64,000 bases of DNA, taken from NCBI RefSeq assembly GCF_000337675.1, contig NZ_AOIB01000036.1, positions 81,764-145,763 of the forward strand. Reading direction: 5' to 3'. The translations under genes were made by a program, and so were the position numbers. The notes below the pieces were generated by a model. That model searched no databases. It saw only the letters and a list, made by a program, of their open reading frames with translations, and was not told the DNA's origin. Of this stretch, positions 42,863 through 52,199 are shown in pieces (position 1 is the first letter of the stretch; every line of letters starts with the position of its first letter). The stretch comes from Natronococcus amylolyticus DSM 10524. Its GTDB lineage: Archaea; Halobacteriota; Halobacteria; Halobacteriales; Natrialbaceae.

Positions 42863-43216
42863 TCAGTAAGTGATGACTTCGTAGCCGTCGCTGACGAGCG
42901 AGTGGATGCTCGGATGCCCCTCGTACTCGTCGGCCGGCTCGGCCTCGCTCGCCTCAACCTCGTCCTCGACGTCGTAGGCGCCCGCGCAGTAGTCACAGAC
43001 CTGCGCGTGCTCGGCGACCTGCGCGTACAGCGCGTGGTAGTCGTGGTCCTCGTCCTCGAGTTCGCCGACCCACTGGGTGCCGGCGCCGTCGAAGAGGATC
43101 TCGACGTCGTCGCCGGCGTCGTCGAACTCCTTCGCTGTCTGGAGGGCGTTGACGACGCGGCCGAGGTCGGACGCCGATTCGGTTCCTGCGAGCACGACGA
43201 TTGCTGCGTCTGGCAT
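42863..43216 (-). CDS. DsrE-family protein, antisense within the hut cluster
   Basis: The 117-residue protein MPDAAIVVLAGTESASDLGR shows the DsrE/F fold pattern: VVLAGTES, a helix (RVVNALQTAKEFDDAG), DVEILFDGAGTQWVGELED, and CDYCAGAYDVEDEV with two Cys. DsrE-like proteins act as sulfur carriers or small regulatory proteins. It lies on the opposite strand between hutI and hutH, leaving hutH with its own upstream region. Confidence 0.82.
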   Translation of the reverse strand: MPDAAIVVLAGTESASDLGRVVNALQTAKEFDDAGDDVEILFDGAGTQWVGELEDEDHDYHALYAQVAEHAQVCDYCAGAYDVEDEVEASEAEPADEYEGHPSIHSLVSDGYEVITY

Positions 43217-43305
43217 ACGACCAGCACTCGGGAGTCCGCACGTATTTCCGTTGGGCGCTCGTGTGCGGGCCGCCCACTGGCGATGGCCGCGGGAGGTGGT
43301 CGCCG

Positions 43306-44922
43306 ATGACCGTCGTGCTCGACGGCGAGTCGCTGTCCCCGGAGGACGTCGCCGCGGTGGCGCGCGACGATGCCCGGCTCGAGATCGACGAAGCGGCCCG
43401 AGAGCGACTCAGGGAGTCCCGCGCCCGCGTCGAGGACGTCATCGAGAGCGGCGAGGCCGTCTACGGGCTCAACACCGGATTCGGCGAGCTGGTCGACGAA
43501 CGCATCCCGCCCGAGGAGATCGAACAGCTCCAGACGAACCTGCTGCGCAGCCACGCCGCCGGAGCGGGTCGCGAACTCGAGCGCGAGGAGGTCCGTGCGA
43601 TGCTAGTCGCCCGGATCAACGCCCTCGTGACGGGCTACTCGGGGATTCGCGAAACCGTCGTCGACCACCTCGTCGCGATCTGTAACGAAGGGGTCCATCC
43701 GGTCGTCAGGTCCCGTGGCAGTCTCGGCGCCAGCGGCGACCTCGCGCCGCTCGCACACATGTCGCTGGTGCTGATCGGCGAGGGCGAAGCGGTCGTCGAG
43801 GGATCGAACGAGGAGGGCGGTAAGCGGTGCTCCGGCGCCGACGCCCTTGCCGAGATCGGCCTCGAGCCCCTCTCCCTGCAGCCCAAGGAGGGGCTCGCGC
43901 TCATCAACGGCACCCAGCTGACCGCCGGCCTGGCTGCGCTCGCGGTCGTCGACGGAGAACGGCTCGTGCGCGGTGCGGACGCGGCGGGCGCGCTGACGAT
44001 CGAAACTTCCCTCGGAACGACGGCGACGGCCGCTCGAGCGATTCACGAGGCCCGGCCGCACACGGGCCAGCTCGAGAGTGCGCGCGAAGTTCGACGACTC
44101 ACCGCCGGCAGCGAGATCGTCGAGGCCCACCGCAACTGCGACCGGGTGCAGGACGCCTACTCGCTGCGGTGTCTCCCGCAGGTTCACGGCGCCGTTCGGG
44201 ACGCCCTGAGCCACCTTCGGGACGCCGTCTCCATCGAACTCAACAGCGCAACGGACAACCCACTGGTGTTCGCGGGCGACCGCGTCGACGACCGTGCGTC
44301 GGGCACCGAACGCGCGGCGATCCTCTCGGGCGGCAACTTCCACGGCGCGCCGCTGGCGCTGCGCCTCGAGTACGCCCGTCTCGCGCTGACCGACCTGGCG
44401 GCGATCAGCGAGCGACGGATCGACCGCCTGCTAAATCCCAACCTGCAGGAACCCCATCTCCCGCCGTTTCTCGCCGCCGACAGCGGCGTCGAGTCGGGGT
44501 ATATGATCGCCCAGTACACCGCGGCGGCACTGCTCAACGAGCTGCGCTCGATTGGCGCCGCCTCCGCCGACAACACGCCAGTCAGCGGCGGCCAGGAGGA
44601 TCACGTCAGCATGAGCGGCCAGTCCGCGCTCAACGCTCGGCGGGCCGTCGAGAACGCTACGCAGGTCGTCGCAGCCGAATTCGTCTGTGGCGCCCAGGCC
44701 GCCGACTACGTCGACGACGCCTTCGAGACCGACGAGCCGCTGTCGCTCGGCGTCGGGACGAGCGCCGTCTACGACTTGGTTCGGGAGGTCGTCCCGTCGC
44801 TCGAGGCGGATCGGCCGGTTCACACCGACGTCGATCGGGTCGCGACACTGCTCGAGCGAGGGCTGCTCGACGAGACGATCGAGCGCGCCACCGGCGACTC
44901 GCCGTCGATCGACGACGACTAA
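43306..44922 (+). CDS. hutH: Histidine ammonia-lyase
   Basis: The 538-residue protein has the MIO-forming Ala-Ser-Gly at 142-144 within GSLGASGDLAPLAHM, the catalytic Tyr loop AVYGLNTGFGEL near 51-62, and the lyase motifs QPKEGLALINGTQ, NSATDNPLVF and GGNFHGAPLALRLEYARLAL. It removes ammonia from histidine to give urocanate, the first step of the pathway. It is separated from hutUGI by the antisense DsrE gene, and ATG 43306 lies 89 bases after the DsrE start. Confidence 0.96.
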   Translation: MTVVLDGESLSPEDVAAVARDDARLEIDEAARERLRESRARVEDVIESGEAVYGLNTGFGELVDERIPPEEIEQLQTNLLRSHAAGAGRELEREEVRAMLVARINALVTGYSGIRETVVDHLVAICNEGVHPVVRSRGSLGASGDLAPLAHMSLVLIGEGEAVVEGSNEEGGKRCSGADALAEIGLEPLSLQPKEGLALINGTQLTAGLAALAVVDGERLVRGADAAGALTIETSLGTTATAARAIHEARPHTGQLESAREVRRLTAGSEIVEAHRNCDRVQDAYSLRCLPQVHGAVRDALSHLRDAVSIELNSATDNPLVFAGDRVDDRASGTERAAILSGGNFHGAPLALRLEYARLALTDLAAISERRIDRLLNPNLQEPHLPPFLAADSGVESGYMIAQYTAAALLNELRSIGAASADNTPVSGGQEDHVSMSGQSALNARRAVENATQVVAAEFVCGAQAADYVDDAFETDEPLSLGVGTSAVYDLVREVVPSLEADRPVHTDVDRVATLLERGLLDETIERATGDSPSIDDD

Positions 44923-45082
44923 TCGTCATAGACCGACGGCGCAACCCTCGTCCCGTCGGTCGATTTGCGCACTGTTATCCCGCTCGAGCACCTACCCGAA
45001 CCCGCCTTCGTTGGTCGAAGGCACCGGCACGACGGGGACCGTTCGAAACACCACCACCTACCGTTTCCCTCGCCGCCGGTTT

Positions 45083-47080
45083 CTATACAGTGCCGCCGCT
45101 CTCCTCGAAGAGTTCGCCCAGAACCGTCTTCAGCCCCTTCCGGAGGTGCTGGTGCATCGTCGGCGGCGAGACGTCCATCGCCTCCGCGATCTCCTCGCCC
45201 GTACTCTCCCGTGGCCAGTCGAAGAAGCCGCTGTAGTAGGCCAGCCGAAGCGTCGTGAGCTGTCGGTCCGTCAGCTTACCGAACACGTCGTCGCGGCGCT
45301 CGGCGGCGGTTCTGACCGGGTGGTCGACTTCCCGACGCGCCTCGAGTTTGGTGTCCTCGTAGACGAACTTCAGCGCCTCGGCGACCTCGCGGACGTCGGC
45401 GTCTCGAGGGACTTCGATCAGAAGGGACGCGGAGCCGTTCTCGACGACGATGTCCCGGATCGTCGCACCGTGGTGGGCGAGCGTGCGGACGCCCGACTCC
45501 CCCATTCGGATCTCGAGCGTGCAGCTGTCGGTGCCGTCGTAGATGAGCCGACACTCCTCGATGGAGTCGTGATCCTCGGCCTCCTCGAGGACGGTTTCGC
45601 CGTCGAGCCCGTCGACGGTCACGTACTGGAAGATCCGACCGTCGGCGGTCGAGCCCGCCCACTCGAGCGCGATCGTACAGTCGTACTCCGTCGTCAGGTC
45701 GAACGCGAGCGTCTCGCCGCCGTCGATCCGGAACTCGAGTTCGAGGACGGTGTCGGAAAACAGCAGCTGGCGGTTCTTGACGGCACTGATGGTGAAGCCG
45801 GTCGTCTCGCCGAGTAGCTGGAACCCGCTTCGCTCGCTCTCGCTGAAGGTGTCGTTTCGGTTCGCGACGACGGCGAGGACGCCGTAGGTCGTCCCGCCGT
45901 GGCTGATCGGGACGACGACCGCCGCGTCGATCCCGTCCGCGCGGGCCGCCTCGCGAAGCTCCTCGGGAACCGAGTCGTCGCCGAGCACGTCGTCTATCAC
46001 CTGAATCTCGCCGCTTCTGACGGCGTGCTGGGCCGGTCGCTGGTCCTCGGGGTCGCAGCTCTCGACGGCCTCGAGGTAGGTCTCGGCCGTCCCGGCGCCG
46101 GTCCGATACGAGAGTTCACCCTCGCCCGTCCGTTCGGCGATCCAGGCGCCGCAGTACAGCTCCGACTCGACGAGCTGTTCGCAGACCTTCCGTTCGATGG
46201 CCGCCTGGGTCGGCGCCTCGACGAGGGTCTCGATCACTTGCCGGACAACCTGATTGATCCGGTTGACCGTCTCGAGGCGGTCCTGACGGGATTGCAGCCG
46301 TCGTTCGCGTTGGGCCCGCTCGGTGATATCCCTGGCCAGCCAGACGACCGCGCGCTGGCCGTCGATCCGTCGCTCGATGGGGACGACCCGCGCCTCGTAC
46401 CGGCGCCAGCCCTCGGTCGTATCGGCGCCGTACTCGATGGACTGAATCGCGCCGGTTTCGATCGCCCGCTCGAGACACGACTGCAGTCGTTCGGCGACGT
46501 CCGCGGGAAACACCGACTCGAGGGACTTGCCGACGAGTTCGCCGGCCGCAGTCGTGTACAGCGTCGCCGTATCCGGGCGAACCTTCGACTCGAGGTAGGT
46601 GCCGTCCTCCCCGATGACGAACGCCTCGTCGGGGAGCTCGTTCGCCAGGATGCGGTGGTACTCTGCGGTCTCGTCGGCCGGGAGCTCGGTGATCGCATCG
46701 ATAATCCGGTTGACCTTCGCCTCGGGCTCGTCGGCCGTGACGTACTCGGTCGCACCCGCTCGCAGCGCCGCCGCTGCGGTGTGTTCGTCTCCCTTGGCGG
46801 GCGCAACGACGACCGGTGTCGCCTGGGTTGCCGACTGCACTCGAGCGAGAACGGACCGAATCGTCGCCGGATCGTCGGCCTCGAGGACGATTCCGGAGGG
46901 GACCTCGCCCTCACTGGCTGTCTCCCGGAGCGACTCGAGCGCTCGATCGGGGGGGATCGTTCGGACATCGAACGAAGCGACTGTCTCGATCGCCGCCGAC
47001 AGTTCGCTATCGGGCGATTCGGTGATCAGGGCGACCGTGGCGTCGTTGGTTACGTCTTGCATGGCGTCTCGGTTCTCCAC
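45083..47080 (-). CDS. Bat-type multi-domain sensor and transcription activator (receiver-like, PAS, GAF, BAT, HTH_10)
   Basis: The 665-residue protein has an N-terminal receiver-like segment (VALITESPDSELSAAIETV, GIVLEADDP, PVVVAPAKGDEHTAAAALRAGATEYV), a PAS domain near 140-265 with VVWLARDITERAQRE, a GAF domain near 280-430 (ESELYCGAWIAERTGEG, DGIDAAVVVPISHGGTTYGVL), a BAT regulatory segment and a C-terminal HTH_10 (KLTDRQLTTLRLAYYSGFFDWPRESTGEEIAEAMDVSPPTMHQHLRKGL). Such proteins sense redox or light-related signals and activate genes directly. The target is unknown. ATG 47062 is an alternative start. Confidence 0.85.
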   Translation of the reverse strand: MENRDAMQDVTNDATVALITESPDSELSAAIETVASFDVRTIPPDRALESLRETASEGEVPSGIVLEADDPATIRSVLARVQSATQATPVVVAPAKGDEHTAAAALRAGATEYVTADEPEAKVNRIIDAITELPADETAEYHRILANELPDEAFVIGEDGTYLESKVRPDTATLYTTAAGELVGKSLESVFPADVAERLQSCLERAIETGAIQSIEYGADTTEGWRRYEARVVPIERRIDGQRAVVWLARDITERAQRERRLQSRQDRLETVNRINQVVRQVIETLVEAPTQAAIERKVCEQLVESELYCGAWIAERTGEGELSYRTGAGTAETYLEAVESCDPEDQRPAQHAVRSGEIQVIDDVLGDDSVPEELREAARADGIDAAVVVPISHGGTTYGVLAVVANRNDTFSESERSGFQLLGETTGFTISAVKNRQLLFSDTVLELEFRIDGGETLAFDLTTEYDCTIALEWAGSTADGRIFQYVTVDGLDGETVLEEAEDHDSIEECRLIYDGTDSCTLEIRMGESGVRTLAHHGATIRDIVVENGSASLLIEVPRDADVREVAEALKFVYEDTKLEARREVDHPVRTAAERRDDVFGKLTDRQLTTLRLAYYSGFFDWPRESTGEEIAEAMDVSPPTMHQHLRKGLKTVLGELFEESGGTV

Positions 47081-47222
47081 GCGGTTGCGTACTCGAAGAG
47101 AGTCATCGGGCAGCGATGTAAGTGCTTGCCATTCGCACCACTCATAGCCGGGAGAAGTCGTCTCGACCGACCACGATCGACGGCTCGGTCAGGAGAAGTC
47201 GAGCTGCGGGGATTTCGTCGGT

Positions 47223-47474
47223 TTAGAGTTCGCCCTGTTCCTTGAGATCCTCGATGATGTCGTCGACGAACGCCTCGGGGTTCTCGTAGGGGAAATCCCC
47301 GCCCGAGGTTTTGGTGTTGAGCTCCATCGCGGTCATCGAGAAGTCGCCCGATTCGAACTTCGTTCCGGGGCCGTTCGGGAGGGCCGGAACGAGGTCCATC
47401 GGGCTCGAGATGGGGTAGTCTGCGCCTTCGAACGCGTCGATCATCTGGTTACGGAGTTCGGATTCGTCTGCCAT
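47223..47474 (-). CDS. MTH865-like small protein
   Basis: The 83-residue protein has the pattern of the archaeal MTH865 family: MADESELRNQMIDAFEGADYP, SPMDLVPALPNGPGTKFESGD, SMTAMEL, FPYENPEAFVDDIIEDLKEQG. The function of this EF-hand-like fold is unknown. An AT-rich TTTATTATTTATC-type promoter lies at 47493-47506, 19-32 nt before the start. Confidence 0.85.
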   Translation of the reverse strand: MADESELRNQMIDAFEGADYPISSPMDLVPALPNGPGTKFESGDFSMTAMELNTKTSGGDFPYENPEAFVDDIIEDLKEQGEL

Positions 47475-47578
47475 CGCGTCCCCCTATTGCGGATGATAAA
47501 TAATAAACCTGTTGTGAACTCCAAGCAGCCGACTGCGCGTTCGTTTCTCGACGCCCGAAACAGTAATGAGTCGCCGGT

Positions 47579-47965
47579 ATGAAGAGTTTCGGTATGGCGA
47601 AAGATACCGTCAGATATCCGGACGCGGTCGTCGATCAGATCGACGCCCTCGTCGACGACGGTATGTTCGAGAGCAAGTCCGAGTTCTACCGCTTCTCCGC
47701 GGAGTACGTGCTCACCCTCGTCGATCCGGACCACGACGTCGAGACGTTCAACTTCGACGAGATCAAGGCCGAACTCGACATCCCGGAGGAGACCGAGTCC
47801 GCCGCCGACGGCGGCACCCGCTTCCTCGAGGCGGTCATCACCGTCCGCAAACACGGACTCCGTGGCGACTACGAGGCGGCCGAGCAGTTCATCGATGACC
47901 ACTACGAGCCGACCGAACAGGAGTGTCTCGTGCTCGAGGAGCTACTCGGCACCTATCGCACGTAG
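47579..47965 (+). CDS. Ribbon-helix-helix (CopG-type) DNA-binding protein
   Basis: The 128-residue protein begins MKSFGMAKDTVRYPDAVVDQ, with the strand-helix-helix KDTVRYPDAVVDQIDALVDDGMFESKSEFYRFSAEYVL, as in haloarchaeal RHH regulators. A longer C-terminal helical region follows (LEAVITVRKHGLRGDYEAAEQFIDDHYEPTEQE). ATG 47594 would trim five residues and gives the usual RHH start. It is convergent with cobQ, five bases away. Confidence 0.8.
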   Translation: MKSFGMAKDTVRYPDAVVDQIDALVDDGMFESKSEFYRFSAEYVLTLVDPDHDVETFNFDEIKAELDIPEETESAADGGTRFLEAVITVRKHGLRGDYEAAEQFIDDHYEPTEQECLVLEELLGTYRT

Positions 47966-47970
47966 TCTCG

Positions 47971-49554
47971 TTACGTCTCGAACGGCGCACCCAGTTTCTC
48001 GAGTGCGACGTTCTCGGCGACCAGCGACGCGGCCCGATCCGCGGGGCGTCGTCCGCCCGTTCCGTCCTCGGCCGATCCGCCGTCGGGGCGGTTGATCCCC
48101 GCCGAGTCCGCGACGGCCTCGAGAAACGCCTCCCGAACGGGCGCCGAATCGAACAGTCCGTGGAGGTAGGTTCCCAGCACTGAGCCGCGAGCCGCGCCGG
48201 TCTCGCCGAGCGGTCGCTCGACCGCCTCGAGCGCCCGCGTGCGGCCGGCGTGGATCTCGTACCCCCGGGCCGTCGCGCCGTCGGCACCCGCGAGCAGCGG
48301 CGAGCCCGAGCCGTCGACGGTCACGGCGGTGCGCTCGAGGCGTTTTTCGGGTTCGAAACGAGTCTCGACCGAAAGCAGACCCAGCCCTTCGAGGACGTCC
48401 TCGTCGCCGACGCCCTCGAGCGCGGCGTTCGTGATCCGCTCGCCCAGTAGCTGGTAGCCGCCACAGAGGCCGACGACCGGGCCCGAGAACCGCTCGAGGG
48501 CCGGACCGACGGGCGACGCCCGGAGCGCCCGCAGGTCGTCGACGGTGTTTTTCGTTCCGGGGAGGACGACCGCGTCCGCGTCGGCCAGGGGATTCGGATC
48601 CACGTCCTCCCCGCTCTCCTCGAGGGGAACGAACTCGACCGAGACGCCGGGCTCGGCCGAAAGCGCCTCGAGGTCGGTCGCGTTCGAGAGCCGCGGAAGT
48701 CGAGGCACCGCGATCGTCAGTCGCCGCTCTGCGGGGACGCCGTCGTCGTCGCCGAGAACGCCCCGCTCGCCCGGTCCTGGCAGTCCGACGCTGTCCTCCT
48801 CGGGCAGCCCTGGATCGTCGTAGGGGAGCACGCCAAGGATCGGAACCCCGGTTCGGGACTCGATCTCCTCAATGCCGGGCTCGAGCAGCGCGGGATCGCC
48901 CCGGAACTTCGTGATAACGGCGCCGACGACCCGTTCGCGGATATCGTCGGGCAGCAGTTCGATCGTGCCATAGAGGCTCGCGAAGGCCCCGCCGCGCTCG
49001 ATGTCGACCAGTAGGAGAACGTCGGCGTTGGCGAAGCGGGCTGTCTCGAGGTTCGCCAGATCCCGATCGTGGAGGTTGATCTCGGCGATGCTGCCCGCAC
49101 CCTCGGCGACGATCACGTCGTGGTCGGCGGCCAGTCGGCGGTGAGCCGCGACGGCCGCCTCGCGGGCCTCGTGCCAGTATTCCTCGTAGTAACTGCCTGC
49201 GGGAACGTGCTCGCGGGCCCGACCCTCGACGACGAGCTGGCTCTCGCCGTCCCCGCGGGGCTTGAGCAGAACGGGGTTGCAGTCGGTCGTCGGCGCGATT
49301 CGTGCCGCTCGAGCCTGAACGAACTGGGAGACGCCGATCTCGCCCCATCGGTCGTTCCCGTCGCTCGTCCCGTCTCCGTCCGAGTCGTCGTTCGTCTCCG
49401 GACGGACCACGACCCGGGCGTTGTTACTCATGTTCTGTGCCTTGTATGGCGCGACCGAGACGCCCCGGTCGGTAAGGTGTCGACAGAGGCCCGCGACCAC
49501 GGTCGACTTGCCGACGTGGCTCGCGGTGCCGGCGACGAGAAGCGTCCGCGTCAT
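47971..49554 (-). CDS. cobQ: Cobyric acid synthase
   Basis: The 527-residue protein has an N-terminal dethiobiotin-synthetase-like ATPase domain ([70 protein letters not shown]) and a C-terminal class I glutamine amidotransferase with Cys in [10 protein letters not shown] and His in GTYLHGLFD. It amidates four side chains of the corrin ring in cobalamin synthesis. The cobA/cobO gene lies nearby at 51025-51708 on the same strand. Confidence 0.94.
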   Translation of the reverse strand: MTRTLLVAGTASHVGKSTVVAGLCRHLTDRGVSVAPYKAQNMSNNARVVVRPETNDDSDGDGTSDGNDRWGEIGVSQFVQARAARIAPTTDCNPVLLKPRGDGESQLVVEGRAREHVPAGSYYEEYWHEAREAAVAAHRRLAADHDVIVAEGAGSIAEINLHDRDLANLETARFANADVLLLVDIERGGAFASLYGTIELLPDDIRERVVGAVITKFRGDPALLEPGIEEIESRTGVPILGVLPYDDPGLPEEDSVGLPGPGERGVLGDDDGVPAERRLTIAVPRLPRLSNATDLEALSAEPGVSVEFVPLEESGEDVDPNPLADADAVVLPGTKNTVDDLRALRASPVGPALERFSGPVVGLCGGYQLLGERITNAALEGVGDEDVLEGLGLLSVETRFEPEKRLERTAVTVDGSGSPLLAGADGATARGYEIHAGRTRALEAVERPLGETGAARGSVLGTYLHGLFDSAPVREAFLEAVADSAGINRPDGGSAEDGTGGRRPADRAASLVAENVALEKLGAPFET

Positions 49555-49602
49555 TGCTCCGAACTCGAGCGGGGCAGGGTATCGTCCTGTTGGTTCGAGC
49601 GA

Positions 49603-49824
49603 TTACTCCTCGCTGTCCTCGTCGGCTTCCTCCCCGCGGTGTCCGCTGCCGTCGAAGGTGACCTCTTCCTCCGGATGTGGCTCGATGTGGCTCAGGATCT
49701 CGTGGGGAACGTAGCCGATGTTGTACCCCTCCTCGTTGTGGAGGACGACACCCTGTTCGTACTCCCGGAAGTCGAAGCAGTTGATCTCCTCGTAGGCGTT
49801 GCCCGGTTTGTAGACGACCTTCAT
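49603..49824 (-). CDS. Small haloarchaeal protein of unknown function (73 residues)
   Basis: The product begins MKVVYKPGNAYEEINCFDFR and continues EYEQGVVLHNEEGYNIGYVPHEIL, a beta-rich core followed by an acidic tail (HRGEEADEDSEE). The frame is open upstream, but the composition changes there, so ATG 49824 is preferred. It is 48 bases upstream of cobQ and in the same direction, possibly in one transcript. Confidence 0.72.
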   Translation of the reverse strand: MKVVYKPGNAYEEINCFDFREYEQGVVLHNEEGYNIGYVPHEILSHIEPHPEEEVTFDGSGHRGEEADEDSEE

Positions 49825-49970
49825 ACGTCTCACATTGCACGGGTTTCGGGTTTTCCCTCCCCTTGCAGTCGAAAGGCGCTTTCGACGCTTCTGACAGGTT
49901 CTCGAATTGACGGGATCGAATCCGATCAGTGACTGCCGTTCTGACCCGTACGGATTATTGGAAGTCGTCT

Positions 49971-50006
49971 CCCGCACAACCGCGGGCCATCTCGCGGTTA
50001 CGCCGG
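49971..50006. repeat. 3' stem-loop element, copy 1
   Basis: An imperfect 14-base inverted repeat (CCCGCACAACCGCG / CGCGGTTACGCCGG, eight-base loop) lies 22 bases after the stop of the minus-strand hydrolase. It shares CGGTTACGCCGG and flanking bases with the element at 53830-53864. Confidence 0.6.
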
Positions 50007-50028
50007 TAGATCGTTTCGGCAGACCGTC

Positions 50029-50919
50029 TCACCCCTCGAGGAACGACTCGACCTCTCGAAGCAGCTGGTCGCGGTCGTCGATGAGCGGCGAGTGGCCACA
50101 GCCCGCCAGCTCGACGAACGTCGCGGTCTCACCAAGGTCCGCGAGCGTCTCCTCGATCATCGCCTCGGTGATGACCAGGTCGTCCTCGCCGCGCAGGACG
50201 AGGGTGTCGGCCTCGACGTCGGAGGCCCGTCCGGAGCCCTCCACGATGCCGTTGTGCTCGTCGCTCATGTTGAACCGCGTGAGGGCGTAGTCGACGTCGA
50301 CGAGGTTTCGCTGGGTGAACATGTCCGCGACGTACTCGTCGTAGCGCTCGGGGTCGGGTTCGTCGTTGACGTAGATGAGCTGGTTCCAGATCGCTTTCAT
50401 CGTCGCCACGTCCTCGCGCTCGTAGGCCTCGAGGACGGGCGCGACCTGGACGGGGTCGGCTGCGATCTCCTCGCGAGTCGTCAGCACCTCGTCGGTCGGA
50501 TTCCCGTTCTCGTCCTTTCGGTAGATCGGGTAGCCGCGCGTGCTGGCGGGCGCGAGCAGAACGAGTTTTCGTACTCGGTCGGGATGGGTCGCGGCGTACT
50601 CCATCGCGACCCCGCCGCCGGTCGACCACCCCCAGAGGTGGAACCGCTCGAGGCCGAGTTCGTCGACGAACAGCGCGAGGTCCCCCGCGAAGTCCGCGAG
50701 CGAGTCGATCGGCTCCTCGTAGCTCGACTCGCCGAACCCGCGCATGTCCATCGCGTACAGCGCGTAGCGGTCGTCCATCGCCTCGAGGACGACGTCCCAG
50801 TGTTTCGAGGAGGTCATGTTGCCGTGTAACAGGACGACCGGAATCGACCCGCCGTCGCGTTCGCGGTAGCCGATCGTCTCGCCGTTCGGGAGGTCGACGG
50901 TCTCGAGGGTGACTGTCAT
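50029..50919 (-). CDS. Alpha/beta hydrolase
   Basis: The 296-residue protein shows VVLLHGNMTSSKHWD near residue 28, the nucleophile elbow LWGWSTGGGVAMEY near residue 95 (catalytic Ser), and the His motif ELAGCGHSPLIDD near the C-terminus. It resembles cytosolic lipases and C-C hydrolases of the family. It lies between cobalamin genes, but no functional link is apparent. It is followed by a stem-loop. Confidence 0.82.
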   Translation of the reverse strand: MTVTLETVDLPNGETIGYRERDGGSIPVVLLHGNMTSSKHWDVVLEAMDDRYALYAMDMRGFGESSYEEPIDSLADFAGDLALFVDELGLERFHLWGWSTGGGVAMEYAATHPDRVRKLVLLAPASTRGYPIYRKDENGNPTDEVLTTREEIAADPVQVAPVLEAYEREDVATMKAIWNQLIYVNDEPDPERYDEYVADMFTQRNLVDVDYALTRFNMSDEHNGIVEGSGRASDVEADTLVLRGEDDLVITEAMIEETLADLGETATFVELAGCGHSPLIDDRDQLLREVESFLEG

Positions 50920-51024
50920 ATGCTGCTACTGTGCGATCGACAACATAAGTACACTGGCGGCGCTCGAGGAGGCGGCGTCGTTATTACGATTCATAGTCCC
51001 GTGCGATCGGCAGACGGCGAGGGC

Positions 51025-51708
51025 TCAGTACTCCGTTCCCTGCCGCGCGCGCTGGCCGTCCTCGATCGGATGGCGAACCTTCCGGACGTTCGTGATCAGG
51101 TCCGCGCGGTCCTCGAGGTACGTCGGTTCCTCGTGGCTGCCCGACAACACCAGCTCGAGGTCGTCGGGTTTGGCGTCGATCAGCTCGCGGACGTCGTCCT
51201 CGCCGATCAGCCCGCGGTCGGCTGCGTACAGCACCTCGTCGAGGATCAGCATATGGACCCCCGACTCGGGATCGGCTGCGAGGTCAAGCGGTGCCGAGAG
51301 GTCGGCGTCGTCTGCCGCCGCGAGTAGCTCGCGGGCGCGTTCGAGGCCCGCTTCGGCCTCCGCCTGGTGGTCGGCGTCCTCGCTGCCGTCGGCCATCCCG
51401 TGCCAGCCGTAGTGACCGAGGTTCTCGTAGCTCATCCCCGGCAGCGCCTCGATCGCGTTGTACTCGCCGCGAACGGCGTCGACGCTCGAGGCGCCGCCCT
51501 TCATGAACTGAAGCAGGTGGACGCGGTAGCCGTGGCCGGCCGCACGCATTCCCATCCCGAGCGCGGCGGTCGTCTTCCCCTTCCCGTCGCCCCACCAGAC
51601 CTGGACGAGCCCGAACTCCTCGGGCGCCGCGGGTTCGATGCGTTCGGCTTCGGGAGTTCGACCCCCTCCCGGCGTGCTCTCGAGAACGTTCTCAGAGTCG
51701 TCGCTCAT
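51025..51708 (-). CDS. cobA: Cob(I)yrinic acid a,c-diamide adenosyltransferase
   Basis: The 227-residue protein (also named cobO) has the P-loop GDGKGKTTAALGMGMRAAGHG near residue 40 preceded by VQVWW, and the family segments VHLLQFMKGG, LGHYGWHG and MLILDEVLYAADRGLI. It adenosylates the cobalt of corrinoids. It is the second cobalamin gene of the window. The first 30 residues are polar and probably flexible. Confidence 0.92.
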   Translation of the reverse strand: MSDDSENVLESTPGGGRTPEAERIEPAAPEEFGLVQVWWGDGKGKTTAALGMGMRAAGHGYRVHLLQFMKGGASSVDAVRGEYNAIEALPGMSYENLGHYGWHGMADGSEDADHQAEAEAGLERARELLAAADDADLSAPLDLAADPESGVHMLILDEVLYAADRGLIGEDDVRELIDAKPDDLELVLSGSHEEPTYLEDRADLITNVRKVRHPIEDGQRARQGTEY

Positions 51709-51769
51709 ACGCTGGCTCTGGAGCGCCGGCTACATGTAGCTACCACATCCAGGATAGCCGACCAAACGT

Positions 51770-51779
51770 GTCTTTAGGC
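51770..51779 (+). promoter_or_regulatory. TATA-like element of the HTH gene at 51806
   Basis: GTCTTTAGGC lies 27-36 nt before ATG 51806. Confidence 0.4.
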
Positions 51780-51805
51780 TTCGCTTCCAAGTCGGGTGTA
51801 CCCGT

Positions 51806-52162
51806 ATGCCACTCGAGTTCTCCTCGTCGGACGACGCCCCTTCGCGCGAGCACGTCTTCGGCGTGCTAACCGACGACGACTGTCGGGCGATCATCGCGAC
51901 GCTCGAGGAGCCACGGACGGTCGCGGAGACCGCCGAGGAGATCGACCGTCCCCTCTCGACGACCTACCGGAAGCTCGATCGACTGACCGAGGCAGGACTG
52001 GTCAGGGAGACGGTCGGGGTCGGCCGGAGCCGAAGCCGAAAATCCCGGTACGTCGCGGACTTCGATCGGGTCGCGATCGGGCTCGACGACGACCGATCGC
52101 TCCGCGTCGACGTCGAGAACTCGAGCAACCCGCTGGTTGGCCTCTGGACGCAGGATTCGTAA
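51806..52162 (+). CDS. ArsR-like winged-helix regulator
   Basis: The 118-residue protein contains HVFGVLTDDDCRAIIATLEEPRTVAETAEEIDRPLSTTYRKLDRLTEAGLVRE, a classical winged helix, and a basic wing SRSRKSRYVADFDRV. Proteins of this type in haloarchaea are often encoded beside the transporter they control; here the neighbour is an ABC ATPase on the opposite strand, convergent at 37 bases. Confidence 0.82.
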   Translation: MPLEFSSSDDAPSREHVFGVLTDDDCRAIIATLEEPRTVAETAEEIDRPLSTTYRKLDRLTEAGLVRETVGVGRSRSRKSRYVADFDRVAIGLDDDRSLRVDVENSSNPLVGLWTQDS

Positions 52163-52199
52163 ACCGATCGAGTACCGTTTCGAACGACTTCGGAGAGAG

